Part shown: positions 1-8,796 of the stretch, in pieces
How positions within the stretch are numbered: the first letter of the stretch is position 1
Layout of the letters: each line of letters opens with the position of its first letter
Virus record (IMG/VR): IMGVR_UViG_3300031594_000015
Span: 1 to 23,989 of that record
DNA length: 23,989 bases
DNA from: a virus
Direction: 5' to 3' (one strand)
The notes under the pieces: model-generated
What the model was told of the DNA's origin: nothing
The model's input: only the letters and a program-made list of their open reading frames with translations
Database searches by the model: none
Program-made: the position numbers and the translations under genes

Positions 1-3000
1 CTAATTGAACTTTAGATTTAACGTCTATTTGCCCAAGTACATCTTTAACCGCTTGCACGTTTTTAACGGCATCATCTGCAAAATAAAAATCATTATAGCC
101 TTCAGCTGCCTTGCCCATAATCCATCCGGCTTTTGCTTGAGCTGTACCATCACCTAAACCTGTTATATTTTTTAAAGGTATATTTATGCCGTTAGCTTCC
201 ATAAAAGCTTTTATAGGGCCGTCAGCACCTTGAGGTCTTGCGGTAAGTATAAAAACATCTTCAGTTCCACGAGCATCCGCTATTTTTTTAGCAACATCAA
301 ACAAAGGTCCTTTTTTTCCTTCAACTACTTTGCTAAATTCAGAAAAATCAAACTCAGCGCCTTCAGATTCTAAGCTTGCTGCTTGTTGTGCAAATTGAGT
401 TGCGTTTATTTGATTAATAGAACCATCAGGCATATTAACAATAACCATGCTTTTTGATTTTGCCAATGTATCATCAAAGTCAAATACTCTAATTTTTTTA
501 ACAGGAGCATCCAGTTTTCTTGCATTACCTAAAGCTTTATCTGTTTTTTCTAAAGCATTAATAGCTGTTTGAACAGTTATAGGCTTATCATACTTTATAG
601 CATTAGGTATTAAACCGCTATTACGTTTTGACGCTGCTACTTTGCCAGGCAGTAATTGTGTTTGTTGTATTTTAAATTGTTTTTTAGCTTGCTTTTGAGT
701 AATTTTACCTGTCAGCACTTGGTTTATAAGATCATTAGCTATTGCTTGAGTTTCAATTAAACCTACTTTTGAAATTTCAGATTTACCTAAAAAATATTCT
801 CCAACTGTAATTCCTTTTTCAAGAAGCATTAAAGAAAAAGGATTTACGTCGTTTTCTATTGAGTATCTAATATACCAAAGAGCTTCATTTACAGAATCTA
901 ACTTACCTTCTTTATTTAGCTGAAGTACTGTTTCGTAAAACTCATTAGCTTGATCTTGCTTTAAAGCAGAAGACATGTTTTCGTCTATGCTTCTTAGCAA
1001 TCCGCCTTGAGCCGCAGAGGGTTCAATTACTTCTGCAAACACCTGTTCAACATTTCCATTTTTTGCAGCATCCATTATTAGTCTTCCAATTCCAACGACT
1101 GGACTAGTATGCTCTTCAGTAACTTCTTCGTTTACATTTAAACTTAAATTTAAAGGATTTACTGTTGCAAACTTAAGAGGTATTAAGTACCTTAAAGGGT
1201 GGTTTTGATCTCTTGATCCATCTTTAAAAAATTGTTCAAAAACATAAGCTTTATCTTTATTCCCTTCAATAGCTAAAAACGCTTCAATGTCTAAAGCCAT
1301 ATTTTTAAGCATATCCATTCTTGCTTTGTTATCTGCTTTTAAAGTAGGTATAGCTTTGTCTATTGTTTTTTTAGATTGAAATCTAGATTTAGAATACGCA
1401 AGCCTTGTTATAAGTTTTTTAGCGTCTTTAAAACCTGGTACATACTTATCAAAAATAGACACTAAGCCATAAGTATGGGTTTGCTTTGTGCCAGTGTAAC
1501 CTTGTCTAAGATAAGGCCCATAAATAGGATTTGTTTCAAGAAAATCATTTACAACAGACGTAAACTCTTGCATTTCTTTAGATTCTAAATCTGTTACTTT
1601 TATTTTAACTTCTTTTCCTCTAGAAGTTGTTCTAGTGTCAATTTTTTTAGTAAGCTTAACTTCGTATGGTTTCTTTGATATTTCTCTAGCGGTATTAAAA
1701 TCAAGCCTTTTACTAGCCATAGCTTTATTCTTGCCGGCCGCAACATTTTGCTTAGCTTCTAAGCTTAAATCTGTGTCAGATCTTACAATTTCATTTGTAA
1801 CTAATTTACCGTACAAGCCAGCTATACCTTTTAAAGCCTGGGCTTGAGAAGATCTAGCGTCAAACCCTTCAGCTTTCTTACCTTTGACAATACCAAACGC
1901 TTCTAAAAATTGTGCCTTGTTTATTCCTTTATTTAAAACAAACGGAGCAAGCCCAGCGCCTTTACTAAGTCTAGCTTTTTTAGTATAAAATGCGTCAAGC
2001 AATCCTTTTGGCACGCCTGTGGAGGTGCCTAAGAGCTTCTCTGTTGCAGCTTCCACTACTGCGCCTTGTGGTAATATCTTTAATAATTTATCGGCGTTCT
2101 TATTGACAAATTGTTGAATAGCTGTTGCATCGCCTTTTGATAAATTAGCAGCGGGTACAGTAAGTTTTTTAACTGGTATACCAATTTCAGCTGCAATAAT
2201 TTCAGGAGCTAAGTCACCAAGTTTTTTAAACGTTAAATTTTTAGGATCGATGCCTTCAATCTTTTCCTGTATTTGTTCTTTGATCTTACTTACAGCATCA
2301 TTAGATATGAGTGAGCTAGGTTTTATTTTTCTTTTAGTAGTCTTTGTAGCAACTTCATTTTCAACCTCCTCAGCCATTACGCCTTTAGCTTCTGTAACGT
2401 CCACGGTAAACTCTTCACCTAAAACTCTTTGAGAAGCTTCAATAGCTCTAGCTGGTAAAAACTTATTTATATAAGCAGCTAAGGGCACGCTTGATTCTGG
2501 ATTGTATTCTTTTATTAAATCAAATATTCCACGCTTACCTGTTTCAATTTCGTCTGTTAAAAGTTGACGATCAAAGTTAGGTGCTTCACTTCTTTTTTCT
2601 ACTATTCTACTTACTATGGGCTTAAATTGTTTTATAATGTCAAAAGCTCCAGCTTCACCTTGTGTATCGTATATTTCTTGAACTTTAGTAGAAGCTATAG
2701 CGCCTGTGTCTCTTTTACTTTCTTTAGCTACGACATTTGTAACCTCAGCTTCTATATCTGTTGGAACTTTTACATCTATCTTAGCTCCTTTAGCCGCTGC
2801 TTTTTTTAAACCCTTAGATAGACCGGAATTTCTATGAACACTATCTGTGTAGTCTCTAACAAAATTTAAAACACTCTTGCCATCTTTAAATTTAACATTC
2901 ATACCCATAGCGCTTAACGTTCTACGTATGAAATCACCTATTTTCATAGCTGTTGTTTCGTTTATAGTAATATTACCTTCGCTTATACCATTACTAATAA

Positions 3001-5452
3001 GAACGATAGCTTCTTCCATCGTGTCAGCTTCAGATATTTTATCATCGTTAATGTATTGATCTAATTGAGATTGAAATGCTGGTGTCATTTTCACGTTAGG
3101 ATTTGACGTAAGCTCTCCGATTACATCTTTACCTAGTTTTACAGCAAGATTTGGATCTTTTTTAAAAGTTTCATATAATATAGCATGACCAACTTCATGA
3201 CCACCTCTACTAAGAACACCTAAAGAAGCATCTTCTCTAGTTACTTGTTTGTTTATTATTATAACTCTTTTATCAGGTTTACCTTTTCCTTGTTCTATAA
3301 CTACAAAAGTACCGTAGTTATCAGAGTTTTTTTCATCTATCACACCACCATCTTCCACTAGCTCAGCTATAGCTGCATCAACTTCTTCTTGTGTCTCAAG
3401 AGCTTTATAATCAGTACTGGCGTCTGCCGCTGCTGTTTTAGCGCCTTTGTCTATTTTGTCAGACCTATCTTTTATTATTATGTTGCCTAACTCTGCGTCT
3501 ATTTCACTAAGTCTATCTGACTCTGCTTTTGTTAAACTAGAATTATCTGCTTGTTTTATAGTATTTTTTAAATTTTTTTGCTCAATCATTAAGTCAACCA
3601 TAGCTGGTTGATTTTCTATGCTAATGCCTAAAGGTTTTAATTTATTTACAGATCCTTGAATATTTCTGTATCTTTCTTTTACTATATTAGCTTCTTCTAT
3701 CGTTTTTTCACCTTTAGAAACCTGCAAATTTAGTTCTGCATCTATTTTAACACCTCCATTAGGTATTGATGTAAAATCTAAGCCTTGAGGCATAATATCA
3801 CCTTCAAAAAGCTCTACAGCGTTGCTAACACCCGCTTCTTTTATTAATGATCTTTGTTTATTATTATTTATGCCTGTCTTAAGTATGTTAATACTATTAG
3901 AAGCGCCGCTAGGCCCTGCCCCAGAGACTGTTCCAATTATAGAGGCGTCGTAGATTTCTTGCATTGCTTCTTTAAAATCAACTTCTTTTCCTTGGATTAA
4001 AAAATTTGAAGCTTTTTCTATTGCTGTTTGTATTCCTTCTGTTAAGCCCTCTCCACCGCTATCTTTTATAAAGCCTAAAACATATTGTTTAAGGTTTTTT
4101 TCAATAATTTCTTTTGGTTGACTTTTAAAAGTGTTGAAAAAGTTTCTTGCTAAGCCTCCTGACCATCTTTCAAAAATACTATTACTAATCCCAACAACTG
4201 AATGATGAGCTAAATTTTGTAAACTTATTTTTCCGTTTCTTATTTTTTCTTCTAACTTTTTTCTTTTACTATCGTAATCTGGGTCTACTATTTTTAAGTT
4301 TATTAATTCATTGTAAGCTTTAGAGGCTTCGCTGTTTTCTTTAAATTCTCCTCCGGCTGCTGTAGAAACACCAATAATCCCTAATCCTCCAGGCACCGCA
4401 GCAACAGCCATATATGGAGCAGAAGCCGCTGCTTCTTTAGTTGTTCTAGTTAAAGCTCTAATGTATCCAGAAAAATCCCCTTGTTCTATAGCATCGCTAA
4501 ACATTTCTGTTACACCCATTTCGTATTGAAAAACTTCTTTATCTAATTTTTCTACGTACTCGTCTGTTTTGTCAGCAAGTTCTAAAGCTAATTCATCTAC
4601 ATTTTCACCTGTTAAGTTTTCAAAAATTGTTTTTGTATTGCTATATGCTGGAAGTATTAGTTTTTCACTAAAGTCTTTAAGTGTTCCAACAGGAGAGTTA
4701 GCAATAAAATTATTAATTTCTTTTGATTCGTTAGACGCGTCTTTAGCAAAAACAAATTTTCCTTCAATTTCATTTAACTCCTCTGGATATAAAACTCTCA
4801 TAGCTATTTTATTAGCAAAATCTTCCGCTCTTAAAGTTCCACTGAATATGTTTCCTGCAGTAGAGCTTATTCTTTTAACAGTATCAAGACTAAAAAACCC
4901 TGGGGCATTCTTATCATGCTCTCTTGCTCTATAATTGTCTTCTTCTTTAGAACGAATCAAAATTCTCATTTTGTTTTGAATTGCTTTTTCGTTTAATTCT
5001 ATCCCTTGTTCTTTAAGAATATTTTTAGCTTCAATTCTTTGTTCTTCGTAAGGAACAATATCTACATCAAAAGATTGAGAAAACTTACCCCCCAAGCGCT
5101 TTGTTTTTACAGAAGTATTTAAATCAATTGAGTTTACTTTTTCGTTTATTTTTAACGATTCTTCTTCAGGTATTAATAATTCCGATGAACCATCTTCCAG
5201 CGCTAAATCCGTAGGATCTACTGGTGCTTTTGCTTTCACTGGCTCCACACCTGCACCCGCTGCATCGCCCTCCGTCTTTACTGCTTCAAGAACTTCTTCT
5301 ACGGCTTCTCCCCCGTAAGTTATATCTTCAGCTGGTTGAGGCTTTTCTTCACCCCAATTATTGTCTATTTTCCATTGCTCAATAAGCTTTATTCTTGCCT
5401 CTCTATTTAATGGAGAAGGTAGTGAAGCTGCGTATTCTTCTAATTCGTTCAT
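1..5452 (-). CDS. Giant multidomain virion/ejected protein (HExxH peptidase + HAD domain), C-terminus cut by window edge
   Basis: An open frame runs from an ATG at 5452 to the window edge without a stop: 1817 codons, with the 3' end missing. Visible parts in order are an acidic N-terminus (to about 120); a Gly/Ala-rich hydrophobic segment at about 344-361 that could touch a membrane; a Gly/Glu motif GGEGLTEGIQ near 465-474; a charged, probably coiled stretch at about 630-680; HEVGH at 752-756 with candidate third ligands E813/E814; a long helical middle; and HAD motifs from D1658 to D1794. The gene starts 5 bases after the 366-aa gene, at the end of the tail module, where podoviruses place internal virion proteins. 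Phages are known to fuse peptidase, phosphatase and other effector domains in 'polyvalent' proteins delivered with the DNA. I infer the same role here. The frame is certain; the function rests on motifs. Confidence 0.85.
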   Translation of the reverse strand, partial: MNELEEYAASLPSPLNREARIKLIEQWKIDNNWGEEKPQPAEDITYGGEAVEEVLEAVKTEGDAAGAGVEPVKAKAPVDPTDLALEDGSSELLIPEEESLKINEKVNSIDLNTSVKTKRLGGKFSQSFDVDIVPYEEQRIEAKNILKEQGIELNEKAIQNKMRILIRSKEEDNYRAREHDKNAPGFFSLDTVKRISSTAGNIFSGTLRAEDFANKIAMRVLYPEELNEIEGKFVFAKDASNESKEINNFIANSPVGTLKDFSEKLILPAYSNTKTIFENLTGENVDELALELADKTDEYVEKLDKEVFQYEMGVTEMFSDAIEQGDFSGYIRALTRTTKEAAASAPYMAVAAVPGGLGIIGVSTAAGGEFKENSEASKAYNELINLKIVDPDYDSKRKKLEEKIRNGKISLQNLAHHSVVGISNSIFERWSGGLARNFFNTFKSQPKEIIEKNLKQYVLGFIKDSGGEGLTEGIQTAIEKASNFLIQGKEVDFKEAMQEIYDASIIGTVSGAGPSGASNSINILKTGINNNKQRSLIKEAGVSNAVELFEGDIMPQGLDFTSIPNGGVKIDAELNLQVSKGEKTIEEANIVKERYRNIQGSVNKLKPLGISIENQPAMVDLMIEQKNLKNTIKQADNSSLTKAESDRLSEIDAELGNIIIKDRSDKIDKGAKTAAADASTDYKALETQEEVDAAIAELVEDGGVIDEKNSDNYGTFVVIEQGKGKPDKRVIIINKQVTREDASLGVLSRGGHEVGHAILYETFKKDPNLAVKLGKDVIGELTSNPNVKMTPAFQSQLDQYINDDKISEADTMEEAIVLISNGISEGNITINETTAMKIGDFIRRTLSAMGMNVKFKDGKSVLNFVRDYTDSVHRNSGLSKGLKKAAAKGAKIDVKVPTDIEAEVTNVVAKESKRDTGAIASTKVQEIYDTQGEAGAFDIIKQFKPIVSRIVEKRSEAPNFDRQLLTDEIETGKRGIFDLIKEYNPESSVPLAAYINKFLPARAIEASQRVLGEEFTVDVTEAKGVMAEEVENEVATKTTKRKIKPSSLISNDAVSKIKEQIQEKIEGIDPKNLTFKKLGDLAPEIIAAEIGIPVKKLTVPAANLSKGDATAIQQFVNKNADKLLKILPQGAVVEAATEKLLGTSTGVPKGLLDAFYTKKARLSKGAGLAPFVLNKGINKAQFLEAFGIVKGKKAEGFDARSSQAQALKGIAGLYGKLVTNEIVRSDTDLSLEAKQNVAAGKNKAMASKRLDFNTAREISKKPYEVKLTKKIDTRTTSRGKEVKIKVTDLESKEMQEFTSVVNDFLETNPIYGPYLRQGYTGTKQTHTYGLVSIFDKYVPGFKDAKKLITRLAYSKSRFQSKKTIDKAIPTLKADNKARMDMLKNMALDIEAFLAIEGNKDKAYVFEQFFKDGSRDQNHPLRYLIPLKFATVNPLNLSLNVNEEVTEEHTSPVVGIGRLIMDAAKNGNVEQVFAEVIEPSAAQGGLLRSIDENMSSALKQDQANEFYETVLQLNKEGKLDSVNEALWYIRYSIENDVNPFSLMLLEKGITVGEYFLGKSEISKVGLIETQAIANDLINQVLTGKITQKQAKKQFKIQQTQLLPGKVAASKRNSGLIPNAIKYDKPITVQTAINALEKTDKALGNARKLDAPVKKIRVFDFDDTLAKSKSMVIVNMPDGSINQINATQFAQQAASLESEGAEFDFSEFSKVVEGKKGPLFDVAKKIADARGTEDVFILTARPQGADGPIKAFMEANGINIPLKNITGLGDGTAQAKAGWIMGKAAEGYNDFYFADDAVKNVQAVKDVLGQIDVKSKVQL
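2..499 (-). other. HAD-superfamily phosphatase domain within the giant protein
   Basis: Residues about 1652-1817 hold all four HAD motifs in order. Motif I is VFDFDDTLA with D1658 (nucleophile) and D1660 (acid/base). Motif II is ILTARP with T1737. Motif III is a Lys in AQAKAGW (K1774). Motif IV is YFADDA with D1793 and D1794. Spacing suits a small-cap HAD phosphatase of the polynucleotide-phosphatase or nucleotidase type. No catalytic residue is missing, so activity is plausible. Nothing in the sequence fixes the substrate. The domain reaches the window edge, so I cannot tell whether further domains follow. Confidence 0.8.
2963..3355 (-). other. Predicted zinc metallopeptidase domain within the giant protein
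   Basis: Residues about 700-830 contain the zinc-binding motif HEVGH, encoded at 3185-3199 (H752, E753, H756). It sits in a helix after a beta-rich lead-in ending VIIINKQVTREDASLGVLSRGG. About 57 residues later, the sequence MEEAIVLISNGI offers E813 or E814 as a gluzincin-like third ligand. HExxH alone occurs by chance, but the small Gly before the first His, the hydrophobic residues around the motif and the downstream acidic helix together fit a real minimal zincin. Substrate is unknown. It could mature virion proteins or cut host proteins after ejection. Confidence 0.6.
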
Positions 5453-5457
5453 TTAAT

Positions 5458-6558
5458 TTAATTTAAATTATTATCTTTTAAAAACTTTTGAGCCTTTGTT
5501 TTTTTAGCTTCTGCTAAATCAAAAACTGCTGCATCTTTTTTAACCGTTGGTAATTGGTTAGTAATAAATTGTTTTAGATAATTATTCATAAAGTATTCTT
5601 TGTATTTTGTTTCAAATAAAACTTTTTTGTCTTGCTGTAAAGGTAAATCTATTTCATAGCTCCAACTAGATGCTCCTGCGTTAGCGTTCTGAGCCATTTG
5701 AGCGTCCTCTTCAACACTTGTGCCTTTAGATATATAAACGTTCCAAGCTGCAATTACGTCTTGCTCAGAGCTCATTAAACCAGCTACTTCAGCATTTATA
5801 AATGGAGTAACTTTTTTTTCAATTTTATCAAGATCATACTTAAACACGTTTCTACCTTTGCCGTTTCCAATGTCTATAATCTCGTAATCAATTGAGCCAT
5901 CTGTGTTTATCATTACGTACTCATCAACAATTTTTGCCGCGGGTTTTAATTCCCCATTCTCACTTATCGCATTTGCAGCAAATATACCAACCTCAGTTAA
6001 AAGTCTTAGCATGTCCTTATTTATGTCAGGAGTAGATGCAATTAAGGAAGTGCCAGAAGCGGCTAATGAATTTAAAGCAGAGCTGTTAATAGTTAAAGGC
6101 ATGTAAAAAGCAGGGCCCACAAAAATTATTTGCTGAGAACCATCAGGCATAAGATCCAAATAAGCGTTATAGCCATCTGTTTTAGAATAACCAGGCTTAC
6201 CGTTCATCAAACTATTTGCAACCATGTATCTGTAATCGTTGTTTAAATCAAAGTTAGGCTCGTCTGTAATACCTAAATCTGCCATTAAAGAAGATAAAAA
6301 ATCTAAAGAAACTTGAGGAGCTTCTTCTAGTTGTTTTAATTGTGATAATTCCATAGAGCAATGCTCTGATTGGCACTTATTAGTTTCAACTGCTATTTTT
6401 AATTTTGCATATATTTTACCAGCATTTCTATAAGCGTTATCTAATAATTGAAAATTATAATCGCTTGCGCTAGATACAAATGTTTTACTATAAGCAATGG
6501 CGTTACTTTCGTTAAATTGTCTTAAGTAAAGGTTTTTAGATAAATTGTTGTCTTCCAT
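5458..6558 (-). CDS. Hypothetical virion-associated protein (366 aa)
   Basis: I do not recognise a family. The ATG at 6558 follows a run of A residues and no Shine-Dalgarno site. The protein is mixed alpha/beta and acidic, with a helical N-terminus (about 1-70), two nearby cysteines (CQSEHC, about 62-67), a hydrophobic central stretch (about 140-200) and a Lys-rich helical C-terminus. No signal peptide or membrane helix is evident. It lies between the 229-aa internal-type protein (15 bases upstream) and the giant multidomain protein (5 bases downstream), so it is probably co-translated with both. That position suggests an internal virion or cargo protein. The role is inferred from position only. 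Confidence 0.8.
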   Translation of the reverse strand: MEDNNLSKNLYLRQFNESNAIAYSKTFVSSASDYNFQLLDNAYRNAGKIYAKLKIAVETNKCQSEHCSMELSQLKQLEEAPQVSLDFLSSLMADLGITDEPNFDLNNDYRYMVANSLMNGKPGYSKTDGYNAYLDLMPDGSQQIIFVGPAFYMPLTINSSALNSLAASGTSLIASTPDINKDMLRLLTEVGIFAANAISENGELKPAAKIVDEYVMINTDGSIDYEIIDIGNGKGRNVFKYDLDKIEKKVTPFINAEVAGLMSSEQDVIAAWNVYISKGTSVEEDAQMAQNANAGASSWSYEIDLPLQQDKKVLFETKYKEYFMNNYLKQFITNQLPTVKKDAAVFDLAEAKKTKAQKFLKDNNLN

Positions 6559-6573
6559 TTTTTTTATTTAATA

Positions 6574-7263
6574 TTAACCAGCACCAAATCCGCCAGCACC
6601 TGCAACTCCGCTAAGAGCATCTGTAACCCCGCCAATCATGCCAAGAGTCGCGCTTGTTTGGTCCGCTTGAGACTGAGCTCTTACGGTTTCAGCCATGCCT
6701 AGTAAAGACGCTGTTCTATCTAATTGTTGTTGTTCTCTTTTTTCTTGTTGACCAAAAACAAAAGCACTACCTTCTACTTCTGCTTGTTGTAGTCTTTGTG
6801 CTTCAGACATTTGGCGTTGTTCCATTTGCTGTTCTCCTTGCGCTCTTTTATCTTCATTAGTTTTTTCCTGCTGTTCAATACTAGCAGCAACTCCTTGTTT
6901 AGATTTTAAAGCGGCTTGAGCTAGAGCGGTTGCTCCGCCTGCTCCAGAGCCAGTTGCTCTTATAGTGTCTAGTGTATTTGCTAAAGATATATCAGCTTCT
7001 TCAATTTTCATTTCAGCAGCACCTGTGGCTACTGATAAGTTTGCAAAAGGATTGCTTATTAAAGCACTTAAATCTTCAATGCCTTCATAAGGATTTATTA
7101 CATCTTGTCTATTAGCCTCAAGATGATTTAATTTATTTTGAAGTCTAGCTTTTTCTCTTTCTGCTGCTCTTGTAGCTTTTTTTGCTGCACGACCGGCAAA
7201 AATACCCCCAACTATAGATCCAGCTCCGCCAATTATACTTGCGGCTATTAATGGTATTGGCAT
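6574..7263 (-). CDS. Glycine/alanine-rich internal virion (ejection) protein-like, 229 aa
   Basis: The N-terminus is a Gly-rich hydrophobic segment (about residues 4-25, IAASIIGGAGSIVGGIFAG) followed by a strongly basic and then charged helix (AAKKATRAAEREKARLQNKL). Residues about 120-190 are Gln/Glu-rich and probably coiled-coil. The C-terminus is again glycine-rich (GGVTDALSGVAGAGGFGAG). This build, with amphipathic glycine ends flanking a helical rod, matches internal core proteins of podoviruses such as T7 gp14, which form part of the ejection conduit through the envelope. No sequence homology is claimed. The neighbours fit: a tail protein ends 12 bases upstream, and two cargo-like genes follow downstream. 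Confidence 0.75.
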   Translation of the reverse strand: MPIPLIAASIIGGAGSIVGGIFAGRAAKKATRAAEREKARLQNKLNHLEANRQDVINPYEGIEDLSALISNPFANLSVATGAAEMKIEEADISLANTLDTIRATGSGAGGATALAQAALKSKQGVAASIEQQEKTNEDKRAQGEQQMEQRQMSEAQRLQQAEVEGSAFVFGQQEKREQQQLDRTASLLGMAETVRAQSQADQTSATLGMIGGVTDALSGVAGAGGFGAG

Positions 7264-7275
7264 AATATTGTTTTT

Positions 7276-8757
7276 TTATTGTTCATATCCGTTGTTTCTT
7301 GTATATTTTGAACTAACAGAGAATAATTCTTTAACCCCTGTATTATCAGTTACTCCATCAGTTTGCATAACAACTGTTACATAATTACCTTTAATACCGC
7401 TAATGGAATCACCAAAAACAACCTCAGCTTCTGCCGCTGAAGAGTTGTTTATTAAATTAGCAACATAGGTATTTTCTTTTCTATTAAAGCCAGCATAGTT
7501 TATTGGTGGATTTAATACAGCAGGGTATTCGTTTCCGTAGTTATCAAAAGCTCCAGTGGTATAGCTTCTAATACTTGGAACTGGCGGAGTTGCTTCCATG
7601 TTGCCAGCCGCATCGTCTTGAGTAAATACCCAACCAGTACCATCTGGGTTTTCATAACTAGCTCCAGCTCCCACAGGATCTGAAGTTATACTATTTACTT
7701 GCCAGCCATTTGTTCCTTCATAACTAATAGTTTCAAAAGATTTACTTTGTTCTGGTTCTGGATTTAAAACAAAAGTTATAGAAGACTGATAAGTTGTATT
7801 ATAAAAACTTGTAGGTCTTGTAGTATAATGCTGCCAAAGCCCCGCATTTTTAAGACTATATGTTTGATTTCTTAAATTAAATATTTGATCCGGTTGATAA
7901 TTAAAAAAGCCAATCCATCCTTTAACCCTTTCGTCCCAAGACAATGTTTCATAACTTAAATCTTGTAATAGCACATTTTTTTGAATAGACACAACATACT
8001 GCTTATTGTATATATCATAACCACCTATTAGCCTGGCTGGAAATGAAGGAACTGAAAATTTATTTATATTATCTCTAAAAAAGTCAATCATACCAGCTGC
8101 CGATATTTCAGTTATACCGTCCATAGAAAGTCTTAATATTGCATTTTTATTTGCATCTGAAAAATATTTTTGATACCCATAAACAGCAAAGCTTTCCGGA
8201 TTAGTACTTATTCCATAATCCCCTGCATACGCCTGTACATCTCCAATGATTAAATTTGAAGCAGTTACAAGGCTTGATCCCTCGGCTGTGTAAATTGCAT
8301 CCTTGTCTATTAAAGCTCTACTTACTTTACTTTCTTGAAATATAATTAATCTGTTGTCTTCAGCATAAAGTTTTTGTATTGAGCCATTTGCTGGGTCTAC
8401 TGATTTAGTTATATTTTCTCCTATTGAAAATACATTAGTTCTATTTATACCTGTTCTAGAATTAAATATACCAGAGTATATTAATGAATTTATTCTGTTG
8501 GAAGCATTAGGTTCATCTTCAACTAAATAAGCTTTTACACCAAAATCTACGGTTGTATTATTATAACCCCCTCTAATTCTAGATTCTTCTATTGCCCAAT
8601 TCCCAAAGTCTGTTAAGTCAGACCCTGGTCTGCTATAACCGCCAATAGTTTGAGGTATACCAAATGAGCCATTCCACACTGCTTTTTCAGGTGGATTGCT
8701 TATAGTCTTTTTTAATATAAAAGTGTTAAAATATTTTACTTCTACTACTGCTCCCAT
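7276..8757 (-). CDS. Tail/muzzle-associated protein, propeller-like (493 aa)
   Basis: The protein is rich in beta strands, Asn, Tyr and Gly, as in podovirus tail tube or 'stabilisation' proteins. Residues about 125-245 show successive blade-like strands (KLYAEDNRLIIFQESKVSRA, then YAGDYGISTNPESFAVYG, then ILRLSMDGITEIS), as in a beta-propeller closing the portal channel. Residues about 255-330 continue the strand pattern, and the end (YVTVVMQTDG...ELFSVSSKY) resembles a small beta domain. It begins 39 bases after the 1506-aa tail gene, and the two may form one assembly or be halves of what other phages encode as one protein. The tail role is inferred from composition and position. Confidence 0.78.
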   Translation of the reverse strand: MGAVVEVKYFNTFILKKTISNPPEKAVWNGSFGIPQTIGGYSRPGSDLTDFGNWAIEESRIRGGYNNTTVDFGVKAYLVEDEPNASNRINSLIYSGIFNSRTGINRTNVFSIGENITKSVDPANGSIQKLYAEDNRLIIFQESKVSRALIDKDAIYTAEGSSLVTASNLIIGDVQAYAGDYGISTNPESFAVYGYQKYFSDANKNAILRLSMDGITEISAAGMIDFFRDNINKFSVPSFPARLIGGYDIYNKQYVVSIQKNVLLQDLSYETLSWDERVKGWIGFFNYQPDQIFNLRNQTYSLKNAGLWQHYTTRPTSFYNTTYQSSITFVLNPEPEQSKSFETISYEGTNGWQVNSITSDPVGAGASYENPDGTGWVFTQDDAAGNMEATPPVPSIRSYTTGAFDNYGNEYPAVLNPPINYAGFNRKENTYVANLINNSSAAEAEVVFGDSISGIKGNYVTVVMQTDGVTDNTGVKELFSVSSKYTRNNGYEQ

Positions 8758-8764
8758 AGGTAAT

Positions 8765-8780
8765 TATTACTTGTTTTTAT
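8765..8780. repeat. 16-base intergenic direct repeat, copy A
   Basis: The plus-strand sequence tattacttgtttttat is identical to 15404-15419. On the coding strand it lies between the 1506-aa stop and the 493-aa start, ending 7 bases before the start codon. Low complexity makes chance possible. Confidence 0.5.
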
Positions 8781-8796
8781 TGGTATTAACATATCT

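Noticed and set aside
4569-4934. A 121-residue plus-strand open frame
   Set aside because: It is antisense to the giant protein and is Ser/Leu/Phe-rich, as typical for the complement of Lys/Glu-rich coding sequence.
6654-6860. A 68-residue plus-strand frame rich in Leu and Val
   Set aside because: It is antisense to Gln-rich coding sequence of the 229-aa protein; CAA/CAG codons read backwards give Leu.
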